64,000 nt of DNA, taken from the NCBI GenBank assembly GCA_028551475.1, contig CM052360.1:25118682-25182681 (forward strand). The letters are read 5' to 3'. The notes under the pieces are model-generated. The model did no database searches, had not been told where the DNA came from, and worked only from the letters and a program-made list of their open reading frames with translations. Below, one piece after another: positions 23,131 through 36,500 of the stretch. Within the stretch, counting starts at the first letter, position 1; each line of letters begins with the position of its first letter. The position numbers and the translations under genes were made by a program. Source of the stretch: Casuarina equisetifolia. Taxonomy: Eukaryota > Streptophyta > Magnoliopsida > Fagales > Casuarinaceae.

Positions 23131-24575
23131 GGGAATAATTTATGAATCATCAACTTCTTAATTCTCTATGTTCACAAAATTATCATCAAGGTAAATATAT
23201 CAATTTAGATCAGCTTGCAAATTTAGACATGAATAATACCTTTTATCCTAAAGATATGGCATGTACATACATTTATTTAGTTGTAAACTACTTGAAACTT
23301 TCATTTTCTTATCACAGAAAAAAGAATTGGTATCAAAAATGTATATTTATACTTAAGTATCCTAATCATGGGTAGTCATATGGACTTCTCATTGGAATTT
23401 TTCATAAGTCTAATTTACCTATGAATTGCCACATCACATGCCTATAAACCCAAATTAAACTTTCCCCTTTCTTATTTATTTTTCTAATTTTGATTCATCT
23501 AATTGCTTGAACACAATTTTTTATAGGACTAAAAACTTCCTTTCATCTTGTTTCTTCCACCATTCCTTTCTCCAACCTATACAAGGGGCATTAAACAAAG
23601 GCTTTTCTTTTGATAGGCTGAAGCTATCCAGCATAAAATTATCATAAAGGTAAAAATATCTATTTGGATCAACTTCTAAATTTGGAAATGAATAAGACCC
23701 TTTTATCCTAAAGATATGGTACATGCATACTTTACTTTTATATAGTTGCAAACTACTTGAAACTTTCATTTTCTCATCATAGAAAAATCAATTGATATAA
23801 AAAATGTATATTTATACTTAAGTACCCTAATCATGGGTAGTCATATGGACTTCTTATTGGCTTTTTTCATAAGCCTAATTTAGCAATGAATTGCTAACTT
23901 ACATGCATATCAACCCAAATCAAACTTTCCCCTTTCTTATTTATTTTCTCAATTTTGATTCATTAAATCACTTAGACACAATTATTCATAGCACCAAAAA
24001 GATGTCCTTTCATCTTGTTTGATCCACAAAACCTTCCCCAACCTATACTAGAGGAGTGATCAAATAAAAGTTTTTCTCTTGATGGACTGAAGCTATCAAG
24101 CACAAACTTATCATCAAGGTAAACATACCTATTTAGATCAACTTGTAAATTTGGAAGCAAATAAGACCCTTTATCCTAAAGATATGGTACATGCATACTT
24201 TACTTTTATATAGTTGTAAACTACTTGAAACTTTCATTTTCTCATCACAAAAAAATGAATTGATATAAAAATTTATATTTATACTTAAGTACCCCAATCA
24301 TGAGTAGTCATATGAACTTCTTATTGGATTTTTTCATAAATCTAATTTACCTATGAACTATTAAGTTACATGTCTATCCACCTAAATTAAACTTTCCCAT
24401 TTCTTATTCGTTTTTCCCAATTTTGATTCATGAAATCACTTCGACACAATTATTCATAGGAACAAACAAATGTCTTTTCATCTTGTTTTATCCACCTGTC
24501 CTCCCCCATCCTATAAAAGGGGAATGGTCAAACAAAGGCTTTTCTCTTGATGAGTTGTAGATATTTAGCACAAAA
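23130..24575. repeat. Tandem repeat of about 465 bp, three copies
   Basis: The segment around TTATCATCAAGGTAAA followed by CCTAAAGATATGG recurs at about 23,179, 23,639 and 24,108 (spacings about 460 and 469). A partial fourth unit runs into 24,560. It is a different sequence from the 459-bp satellite despite the similar length. Confidence 0.8.
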
Positions 24576-25540
24576 TGGTTGCATATCTAGATCATCTACT
24601 TAAATTTTTCTCAATTATATTACACTAGATTATCCAACAATAGCGTATAAATTCATGTAAAAATTGTAAATCTATGTTCTCATTATGCAAAAAATGTGTT
24701 CTTGTAGTCCAATTTAAACAAAAAGAATTTACATTTCTATTTGTTCACTCTTCTCCTTTGAAGAATTGTCAAGAATACTAGTAGAAAAATGGAAGTGGTT
24801 TGCAGATCTAGATCATCTACTTCAATTTTTCTCAATTATACCTCAATAAATTATCTAGCAGTGGCGTATAAACTTAAGTAAAAATAGTAAATCTATGCTT
24901 TCACCATGCAAAAAAAAATTTCTTACAATCCAATTTAAACAAAAGGAACTTATATTTCTATATGTTCATTCTTCTTCTCTAATGAATTGTCAGAAGTATT
25001 GATAGAAAAATGAAAATGGTTTATAAATCTAGATCATCTACTTAGATTTTCCTCAGTTATATCACACTAGATTATTTAAGAATCATGTATAAATTCATGT
25101 AAAAATTGTAAATTTATGCTCTCACCATGCAAAAAAAACTTGTTATTGTAATCAATTTAAACAAAAAGAACTTATGTTTCGTTCTATTTACTTTTCTCCT
25201 ATGATGAATTATCAAAGGTAGTAGTAGAAAAATGAAAATGGTTTGCAAATCTAGATCATCTACTTAAATTTTTCTCAAATATATAACACTAGATTATTTA
25301 GCAACAGTGTATAAATTCATGTAAAAATTGTGAATCTATACTTTCACCATGGAAAAAACATATTCTTGCAGTCCAATTTAAATAAAAAAGCTTATATTTC
25401 TATCTATTCACTCTTCTATTTTAATGAATTGTCAAAAGTACTAGTAGAAAAATGAAAATGGTTTGCAAATCTAGATCATCTACTTAAATTTTCCTCAATT
25501 ATATCAAACTAGATTATCCAACAATGGTGAATAAATTCAA
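24575..25540. repeat. Tandem repeat of about 221 bp, about 4.4 copies
   Basis: CTAGATCATCTAC occurs at 24,587, 24,808, 25,029, 25,251 and 25,471, giving spacings of 221, 221, 222 and 220. Units also share the CCAATTTAAA[CT]AAAAA segment. Confidence 0.88.
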
Positions 25541-26160
25541 AAGTTTGATTTAAAACTTTTACTACCTTTTTTATAAGTTTCTCTTGTTCTCTATTTTCCC
25601 AAATAATTATATCCTTCTGTTGGGACCTTTGCCATCACATTCATCTATCCAACCCTATATTTATGGATCTTTTATTGCATCTGAAATTTTTAGTACTTTG
25701 CCGAGCCACATATACAAGCATAGTTACGCCTTGGGAATTTTGGCTGCTTAGTGTGACTATTAGCTATAAAGTTGTAGTTTTTATATTTTATTTTTTTGAG
25801 GCCTTAAGAAGATTTTTTTTTTATGACAATGCATGTATGTGACTTATGCGTATAAAATGTCAAATTCTAGATCTCATAATAGGGGTTAGACAAATTTTGA
25901 GCCATTATATTTGAAGAACAATAAACCCTTATTACGAAAATTCTTTAATTATTTCTCATTTAATAAAAAAAGGAATGAATATCTAAATTCATTGTAAAAC
26001 AATGCAAAAATATCATCCTATATAAAATGATATTTGTTAGGATTAGAGGAAGAGTTAAACTCATTTTCTTATCCCATATAAACAAATGAAATGTATGATT
26101 ATTTATTTTTCATTTATTTACCAAAGACATTACAAGCTTTGCTTTCTATAGTAGATTTGT
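25540..26160. other. AT-rich gene-free stretch
   Basis: Nothing recognisable. Poly-T runs and short stop-rich frames only. Confidence 0.4.
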
Positions 26161-26620
26161 AACTCTTTGTCCCTCATTTTAACTGTTGATTTCTTCTTTC
26201 TTTAGTACTATTGTTTTTTGTTCTATTTAACATTTGCTTTAAAGTTTTTTGTCAATCTTTACTGAGTTACTCATGTTTATAGTATTTGTTGTTGGTGAGT
26301 TTGATCCTATGTGACTCCTATTTCTCTCATTTTCTTTTTATCTTCTTGAATTTTTATAGAATTACAAGGAAAAAATATACTTAGATGTCTGACACTGCTA
26401 AGAAATGGGCATATATCATGATGAGGAAGATAGATCCTTATCATGGCTATTAAGAAATGCCAATAGATTGAATCCTATAATCAATTGCCACAAAGTCTTT
26501 TTTTCTAAGAACACTATTTTCATCTTTGGAATTTTTAGATTATCATCATACACAAACAATCATCACTATCAAATGCTAAGTGGGTTCCATGATTTTATTT
26601 TAGATAGATAACACAGTCTC
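26160..26620 (+). pseudogene. Gene-relic repeat, copy 1 (intron end plus second exon start)
   Basis: Shares with 47,840-47,980 and 50,400-50,640 an ordered set of landmarks. These are a TTTGATC(C/T)TA-TGACT segment, a T-rich stretch ending TATAG or CACAG (splice-acceptor-like), and then GAAT[AT][TA]CAA. It also shares with 50,560-50,590 a CATGGCTAT segment followed by AGAAATGCCA / AGAATGCCAC. The pattern suggests copies of an exon with its upstream intron end. Frames after the acceptor are stop-interrupted. Family unknown. Confidence 0.4.
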
Positions 26621-27305
26621 CTTTATATTAAAGTTAATTAAGAAGCTTAATATCGACTTATTCATCATATGCCCCCACACTTGGTTAAAACTTTAGCAAT
26701 TGCATATAGTATATATAATTTTCCTTTCTTTTTCTACTTTTTTTTTACGATAGTTTCCTTGTCCATGATTTTATTATCATGATTTGTTCTTTTACATGTT
26801 TTTTTTTATAACTTTTGATGACATGAGCTCCATTAACTAAAGAGATGAAAAACATGTTGCTTGATTCATTTCAATTACCTTTTGATCAAGCATAAAGTAA
26901 TGATAGATTTATGTACTTGTAATGAAATTGAAACAAGTTGTATATATATGTTAAATTTATGAAAGGACTTAAACTCTTATCTTAGGCTTTTTGAACTCCA
27001 TAATCATAAGATAGACCTACTTTTTATTAAAAAAGCTTAGAGAGTATTGTAAATATCAAAGTCTATACTTTACAACTTAAGCTTGTGAACATTGAAAACA
27101 ACTAATCAATTCTTTCAATTGTGTAACCACATAAGACAACTTGCATTTGGTAAAACAAATCACCTAAATCATTTAGGTTGTTTCCATCAATTTCTTTTCA
27201 AACTAGAATCAATATGGGTACTCACAAATTGCTATAACTTTTGCTGACATAGTGCCATTAACTAGAGAGATGAAAAAACTACTGCCTAATTTATCTTAAG
27301 TACTT

Positions 27306-27509
27306 TGTTGTTGGAATATATTTTGCTAGAGTGGAGTGGAGTAGGTGCCAAGGTAACTTGGGCCGAACCCCTTTCCAAAAATCTGTCTTTGTCTTGTGTG
27401 ATAATCTTGTTTGTTGCCTTGATTGCTTCATATAAGAAAAACAAAAAAGACCAAAAGATTTTTGATAAACTAATTCACCCCTTCTCGTAGGTTGCCATAG
27501 GATCCAACA
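27306..27509. mobile_element. LTR-like solo insertion inside a satellite monomer
   Basis: A 204-bp sequence that has no counterpart in other monomers. It starts TGTTG and ends CAACA, short inverted termini of the TG...CA kind seen in LTRs. The interrupted satellite resumes at once on the right (CTTATGATCAAGG). Only a 3-bp direct repeat CTT flanks it, so the 5-bp duplication usual for copia is not proven. The 61-codon frame within is incidental. Confidence 0.55.
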
Positions 27510-30500
27510 CTTATGATCAAGGACAAAGTAATGATAGATTTATGTACATCTAATGAAATTGAATGAAGTTGCATATATTCGTTCAATTTATGAAAGGAAT
27601 TAAAATCTTACCCTAGGCTTTTTAAACTCCATAATCGTAGAAGAAACCCACTTTGGGTCAAAAGAGCTCAGAGAGTATTGCAAATATCAAAGTCTATACT
27701 TTAGAACTTAAGCTTGTGAACATTGAAAACAACTAATCAATTTTTCCAATTGTATAACTACATAGGTCAACTTCCATTTGGTAAAACAAATCAACCAAAT
27801 CATTTAGGTTGTTTCCATTAGTTGCTTTTCAAATTGGAATCATATATGATTACTCACAAATTGCTAGAAAAATCAAAACCTATCCTTTTCACTTTTGTAT
27901 AACTTTTGCTGACATGAGTGCCACTAACTATAGAGATGAAAAGCATGGTGCTTCATTCATCTCGAGTGCCTTATGATCAAGGACAAAGTATTGATAGATT
28001 TATGTACTTCTAATGAAATTAAAGGAAGTTGCATATATTCATTCAATTTATGAAATGAACTAAAATCTTATCCTAGGCTTTTTAAACTCTATAATCATAA
28101 GAGAGACCCACTTTTGGTGAAAAGGGCTCAAAGAGTACTGCCAATACCAAAGTCTATGTTTTAGAACTTAAGCTTGTGAAAATTGAAAACAACTAAACAA
28201 TTCTTTCAATTATGTAACTTCATAAGACAACTTCCATTTGGTAAAACAAATCAATAAATCATTTAGCTTGTTTCTATCAGTTTTTTTTTTCAAATTTGGA
28301 TTCATATACGGGTATTCACAACTTGCTAAACAAATCAAAACCTATCCTTTTCATTTTTCTATAACTTTTGTTGACATAAGTGCCATTAACAAGAGAGATG
28401 AAAAGCATGTTGCCTGATTCATCTTCAGTACCTTATGTCCAAGGACACTTAATGATAGATTTATGTACTTTGAATGAAATTGAATGAAGTTACATATATT
28501 TGTTCAATTTATAAAGGTATTAAAATCTTATCTTAGGCTTTTTAAACTCTATAATCATAAGGCATACTCACTTTTGGTGAAAAAAGCTTAAAGAGTATTG
28601 TAAATATCAAAGTCTATAATTTAGAACTTAAGCTTGTGAACATTGAAAACAACTAATCAAGTCTTTCAATTATGTAACTACATAGGACAACTTCCATTTG
28701 GTAAAATAGATTAACTAAAACATTTATGTTATTTCCATTAGTTTCTTTTCAAATAGGAATCCTATATGGGTACTTATAAATTGCTAGAAAAATCAAAAAC
28801 TATCCTTTTCATTTTTTTATAACTTTTACTGACATAAGTCCCATTAACTAGAGAAATAAAAAGCATGTTGCATGTTTCATCTCAAGTACCTTATGATCAA
28901 GGACAAAGTAGAGATAGATTTTTGTACTTCTAATGAAATTAAAGGAAGTTGCATATATTCGTTCAATTTATGAACGAAATTAAAATCTTATCCTAGGCTT
29001 TTTAAACTCCATAATGATAAGGGAGACTCACTTCTAGTGAAAAGAACTTAGAAAGTATTGCAAATATGAAACTTTATGCTTTAGAACTTAAGCTTTTGAA
29101 CAATGAAAACAACTAATCAATTCTTTCAATTGTGTAACTACATAGGGCAACTTCCACTTGGTAAAACAGAGCAACCAAATCATTTAGGTTGTTTCCATCA
29201 GTTTCTTTCTAAATAGGAATCATATATGGATACTCACAAATTGCTAGAAAAATCAAAACCTATTCTTTCATTTTTCTATGACTTTTTCTGACATAAGTGC
29301 CATTAACTACAAAGATGAAAAGCATGTTGCCTGATTCATCTCGAGTACGTTATGATTAATGACAAAGTAATGATAGATTTATGTACTTCTAACGAAATTG
29401 AATAAAGTTGCATATATTCATTCAATTTATGAACGGAATTAAAATCTTATCCTAGTCTTTTTAAACTCCATAATCATAAGACAGACTCATTTTTGGTTAA
29501 AAGAGTTCAAAGAGTATTGTAAATATCAAAGTCTATACTTTAGAACTTAAGCTTGTGAACATCAAAAACAACTAATTAATTCTTTCAATTGTGTAACTAC
29601 ATAGGACAACTTCCACTTGATAAAACAAATGAACCAAATCATTCAGGGTTTTTCCATTAATTTCTTTTCAAACTAGAATCATATACAGGTACTCACAAAT
29701 TGCTAGAAAAATCAAAACCTATCCTTTTCATTTTCCTATTACTTTTGTTGACATGAGTGCCATTAACTAGAGAGATGAAAACCATGTTGCCTAATTCACT
29801 TGGAATACCTTATGATCAAAGACAAAGTAATGACAGATTTATGTACTTCTAATGAAATTAAAGGAAGTTGCATATATACGTTCAATTTATGAAAGGAATT
29901 AAAATCTTATCTTAGGCTTTTTAAACTCCATAATCATAAGACAGACTCGCTTTTAGAGAAAAAAGCTTAAAGAGTATTGTAAATATCAAAGTCTATACTT
30001 TAGAACATAAGCTTGTGAATATTGAAAACAACTAATCAATTCTTTCAATTGTGTACCTACATAGGACAACTTCCATTTGGTAAAACAAATTAACCAAATC
30101 ATTTATGTTATTTCCATCAATTTCTTTTCAAATAGGAATCATATACGGGTACTCATAAATTGCTAGAAAAATCAAAAACTATCATTTTCATTTTTCTATA
30201 ACTTTTGCTGACATGAGTCCCATTAACTAGAGAAATGACAAGCATGTTGCGTGATTCATCTCGAGTACCTTATGATCAAGGACAAAGCAAAGATAGATTT
30301 TTGTACTTCCAATGAAATTGAAGGAAGTTGCATATTTTTGTTCAATTTATGAAAGGAATTAAAATCTCATCCTACCTTTTTTAAACTCCATAATCATAAG
30401 AGAGACCTATTTTTTATGAAAAGAGCTTAGAAAGTATTGCAAATATCGAAGTCTATGTTTTACAACTTAAGCTTGTAAACATTGAAAACAACTAATCAAT

Positions 30501-33500
30501 TCTTCCAATTGCGTAACTAGATCAAACAACTTCCACTTGGTAAAACAAGTTAACCAAGTCATTTAGGTTGTTTCCATAACTTTCATTTCAAACTAGAATC
30601 ATATTCGGGTACTCATAAATTGTTTGAAAAAGCAAAACCTATGCTTTTCATTTTTCTATAACCTTTGCTGACATGAATGCCATTAACTAGAAAAATGAAA
30701 ATCATGTTACCTGATTCATCTTAAGTACCTTATAATCAAGGACAAAGTAGAGATAGATTTCTATGCTTCTAATGAAATTGAAGGAAGTTGCATATATTCA
30801 TTAAATTTTTTAAAGAAATTAAAATCTTATCCTATGATTTTTAAACTCAATAATCATAAGACATACACACTTTTGGTGCAAAGAGCTCAAAGAGTATTAT
30901 AAATATCAAAGTCTATACATTAAAACTTAAGCTTGTGAACATTGAAAACAACTAATCAATTCTTTCAATTGTGTAACTACATACGACAACTTCCACTCTG
31001 TAAAATAGATCAACCAAATCATTTAGGATTTTTACAACAGTTTCTTTTCAAATAGGAATCATATATGAGTATTGACAAATTGTTAGAAAAAGCAAAACCT
31101 ATTCTTTTCATTTTTCTATAACTTTTGCTAACATGAGTGCCATTAACTAAAGAGATGAAAAGAATGTTGCCTAATTCATCTTAAGTACCTTATGATTAAG
31201 GATAAAGTAATGATAGATTTATGTATGTGTAATGAAACTGAATGAAGTTGCATATATTCATTTAATTTTTGAAAGAAATTAAAATCTTATCCTACACTTT
31301 TTAAACTTTATAATCATAAGTTAGCCCACTTTTGGTGAAAAGAACTCAAAGAGTATTGCAAATATCAAAGTCTATACTTTAGAACTTAAGCTTGTGAACA
31401 TTGAAAACAGCTAATCAATTCTTTCAATTGTGTAACTACATAGGAACACTTCCACTTGGTAAAATAAATCAACCAAATCATTTACGATGTTTCCAACAGT
31501 TTCTTTTCAAATAGGAATCATATATGAGTACTGAAAAATTGCTAGAAAAAACAAAACCTATTCTTTTTCATTTTACTATAACTTTTGATGACATCAGTGC
31601 CATTAACTAGAAGGATGAAAAGCATGGTGCTTAATTCATCTTGAGTACCTTATGATTAAGGCCAAAGTATTAGTAGTTTTACGTACTTCTAATGAAATTA
31701 AAGGAACTTGCATATATACGTTCAATTTATAGGAGGAATTAAAATCTTATGCTACGTTTTTTAAACTCCATAACCAAAAGGGAGACCAACTTTTTGTGAA
31801 AAAGGCTTAGAAAGTATTGCAAACATCAAAGTCTATGCTTTAGAACTTCAGCTTGTGAACATTGAAAACAGCTAATCAATTCTTTCAATTGTGTAACTAC
31901 ATAGGACAACTCCCACTTGGTAAAATAGATCAACCAAATCATTTAAGATGTTTCCAACAATTTCTTTTCAAATAGGAATCATATACGAGTATTGAAAATT
32001 GCTAGAAAAAGCAAAACCTATTCTTTTCATTTCTCTATAACATTTGCTAACATGAGTGCCATTAACTAAAGAGATGAAAAGAATGTTGCCTAATTCATCT
32101 TAAGTAAGTTATGATTAAGGATAAAGTAATGATAGATTTATTGACGTGTAATGAAATTGAATGAAGTTGCATATATTCGTTCAATTTTTGAAAGAAATTA
32201 AAATCTTATCCTACACTTTTTAAACTTTATAATCATAAGTAAGCCCACTTTTGGTGAAAAGAACTCAAAAAGTATGCAAATATCAAAGTCTATACTTTAG
32301 AACTTAAGCTTGTGAACATTGAAAACAACTAATCAATTCTTTCAATTGTGTAACTACATAGGACAACTTCCACTTGGTAAAATAGATCAACCAAATCATT
32401 TAAGATGTTTCCAACAGTTTCTTTTCAAATAGGAATCATATACGAGTACTGACAAATTGCTAGAAAAAGCAAAACCTATTCTTTTCATTTTTCTATAACT
32501 TTTGATGACATCAGTGCCATTAACTAGAGAGATGAAAAGAATATTGCCTAATTCATCTTGAGTACCTTATGATTAAGGATAAAGTAATGATAGATTTATG
32601 TACGTGTAATGAAATTGAATGAAGTTGCATATATTCGTTCAATTTTTGAAAGAAATTAAAATCCTATCCTACACTTTTTAAACTTTATAATCATAAGTAA
32701 GCCCACTTTTGGTGAAAGGAACTCAAAGAGTATTGCAAATATCAAAGTCTATACTTTAGAACTTAAGCTTGTGAACATTGAAAACAGCTAATCAATTCTT
32801 TCAATTGTGTAACTACATAGGACAACTTCCACTTGGTGAAATAGATCAGCCAAATCATTTAAGATGTTTCCAACAGTTTCTTTTCAAATAGGAATCATAT
32901 ACGAGTATTGACAAATTGCTAGAAAAAGCAAAACCTATTCTTTTGATTTTTCTATAACTTTTGCTAACATGAGTGCTGTTAACTAAAGAGATGAAAAAAA
33001 TGTTGCCTAATTCATCTTAAGTACCTTATGATTAAGGATAAAGTAATGATAGATTTATGTACGTGTAATGAAATTGAATGAAGTTGCATATATTCGTTCA
33101 ATTTTTGAAAGAAATTAAAATCTTATCTTACACTTTTTAAACTTTATAATCATAAGTAAGCCCACTTTTGGTGAAAGGAACTCAAAGAGTATTGCAAATA
33201 TCAAAGTCGATACTTTAGAACTTAAGCTTGTGAACATTGAAAACAACTAATCAATTCTTTCAATTGTGTAACTACATAGGACAACTTCCACTTGGTAAAA
33301 TAGATCAACCAAATCATTTAAAATGTTTCCAACAGTTTCTTTTCAAATAGGAATCATATACGAGTACTGACAAATTGTTAGGAAAAGCAAAACCTATTCT
33401 TTTCATTTTTCTATAACTTTTGATGACATCAGTGCCATTAACTAGAGAGATGAAAAGAATATTGCCTAATTCATCTTGAGTACCTTATGATTAAGGATAA

Positions 33501-36500
33501 AGTAATGATAGATTTATGTACGTGTGATGAAATTGAATGAAGTTGCATATATTCGTTCAATTTTTGAAAGAAATTAAAATCTAATCTTACGCTTTTTAAA
33601 CTTTATAATCATAAGTAAGCCCACTTTTAGTGAAAAGAACTCAAAGAGTATTGCAAATATCAAAGTCTATACGTTAGAACTTAAGCTTGTGAACATTGAA
33701 AACAGCTAATCAATTCTTTCAATTGTGTAACTACATAGGACAACTTCCACTTGGTGAAATAGATCAACCAAATCATTTAAGATGTTTCCAACAGTTTCTT
33801 TTCAAATAGGAATCATATACGAGTATTGACAAATTGCTAGAAAAAGCAAAACCTATTCTTTTCATTTTTCTATAACTTTTGACGACATGAGTGCCATTAA
33901 CTAGAGAGATGAAAAGAATGTTGCCTAATTCATCTTGAGTACCTTATGATTAAGGATAAAGTAATGATAGATTTATGTACGTGTAATGAAATTGAATGAA
34001 GTTGCATATATTCGTTCAATTTTTGAAAGAAATTAAAATCTTATCCTACACTTTTTAAACTTTATAATCATAAGTAAGCCCACTTTTGGTGAAAGGAACT
34101 CAAAGAGTATTGCAAATATCAAAGTCTATACTTTAGAACTTAAGCTTGTGAACATTGAAAACAACTAATCAATTCTTTCAATTGTGTAACTACATAGGAC
34201 AACTTCCACTTGGTGAAATAGATCAACCAAATCATTTAAGATGTTTCCAACAGTTTCTTTTCAAATAGGAATCATATACGAGTACTGACAAATTGCTAGA
34301 AAAAGCAAAACCTATTCTTTTCATTTTTCTATAACTTTTGACGACATGAGTCCCATTAACTAGAGAGATGAAAAGAATGTTGCCTAATTCATCTTGAGTA
34401 CCTTATGATTAAGGATAAAGTAATGATAGATTTATGTACGTGTAATGAAATTGAATGAAGTTGCATATATTCGTTCAATTTTTAAAAGAAATTAAAATCT
34501 TATCCTACACTTTTTAAACTTTATAATCATAAGTAAGCCCACTTTTGGTGAAAGGAACTCAAAGAGTATTGCAAATATCAAAGTCTATACTTTAGAACTT
34601 AAGCTTGTGAACATTGAAAACAACTAATCAATTCTTTCAATTGTGTAACTACATAGGACAACTTCCACTTGGTAAAATAGATCAACCAAATCATTTAAGA
34701 TGTTTCCAACAGTTTCTTTTCAAATAGGAATCATATACGAGTACTGACAAATTGCTAGAAAAAGCAAAACCTATTCTTTTCATTTTTCTATAACTTTTGA
34801 TGACATCAGTGCCATTAACTAGAGAGATGAAAAGAATATTGCCTAATTCATCTTGAGTACCTTATGATTAAGGATAAAGTAATGATAGATTTATGTACGT
34901 GTAATGAAATTGAATGAAGTTGCATATATTCGTTCAATTTTTGAAAGAAATTAAAATCTTATCTTACGCTTTTTAAACTTTATAATCATAAGTAAGCCCA
35001 CTTTTGGTGAAAAGAACTCAAAGAGTATTGCAAATATCAAAGTCTATACTTTAGAACTTAAGCTTGTGAACATTGAAAACAGCTAATCAATTCTTTCAAT
35101 TGTGTAACTACATAGGACAACTTCCACTTGGTGAAATAGATCAAGCAAATCATTTAAGATGTTTCCAACACTTTCTTTTCAAATAGGAATCATATACGAG
35201 TATTGACAAATTGCTAGAAAAAGCAAAACCTATTCTTTTGATTTTTCTATAACTTTTGCTAACATGAGTGCTGTTAACTAAAGAGATGAAAAAAATGTTG
35301 CCTAATTCATCTTAAGTACCTTATGATTAAGGATAAAGTAATGATAGATTTATGTACGTGTAATGAAATTGAATGAAGTTGCATATATTCGTTCAATTTT
35401 TGAAAGAAATTAAAATCCTATCCTACACTTTTTAAACTTTATAATCATAAGTAAGCCCACTTTTGGTGAAAGGAACTCAAAGAGTATTGCAAATATCAAA
35501 GTCTATACTTTAGAACTTAAGCTTGTGAACATTGAAAATAACTAATCAATTCTTTCAATTGTGTAACTACATAGGACAACTTCCACTTGGTAAAATAGAT
35601 CAACCAAATCATTTAAGATGTTTCCAACAGTTTCTTTTCAAATAGGAATCATATACAAGTACTGACAAATTGCTAGAAAAAGCAAAACCTATTCTTTTCA
35701 TTTTTCTATAACTTTTGATGACATCAGTGCCATTAACTAGAGAGATGAAAAGAATATTGCCTAATTCATCTTGAGTACCTTATGATTAAGGATAAAGTAA
35801 TGATAGATTTATGTACGTGTAATGAAATTGAATGAAGTTGCATATATTCGTTCAATTTTTAAAAGAAATTAAAATCTTATCTTACGCTTTTTAAACTTTA
35901 TAATCATAAGTAAGCCCACTTTTGGTGAAAAGAACTCAAAGAGTATTGCAAATATCAAAGTCTATACTTTAGAACTTAAGCTTGTGAACATTGAAAACAG
36001 CTAATCAATTCTTTCAATTGTGTAACTACATAGGACAACTTCCACTTGGTGAAATAGATCAGCCAAATCATTTAAGATGTTTCCAACAGTTTCTTTTCAA
36101 ATAGGAATCATATACGAGTATTGACAAATTGCTAGAAAAAGCAAAACCTATTCTTTTGATTTTTCTATAACTTTTGCTAACATGAGTGCTGTTAACTAAA
36201 GAGATGAAAAAAATGTTGCCTAATTCATCTTAAGTACCTTATGATTAAGGATAAAGTAATGATAGATTTATGTACGTGTAATGAAGTTGAATGAAGTTGC
36301 ATATATTCGTTCAATTTTTGAAAGAAATTAAAATCCTATCCTACACTTTTTAAACTTTATAATCATAACTAAGCCCACTTTTGGTGAAAGGAACTCAAAG
36401 AGTATTGCAAATATCAAAGTCTATACTTTAGAACTTAAGCTTGTGAACATTGAAAACAACTAATCAATTCTTTCAATTGTGTAACTACATAGGACAACTT

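Noticed and set aside
27305..27490. 61-codon frame in the satellite
   Set aside because: It lies entirely inside the LTR-like insertion and has no counterpart elsewhere.
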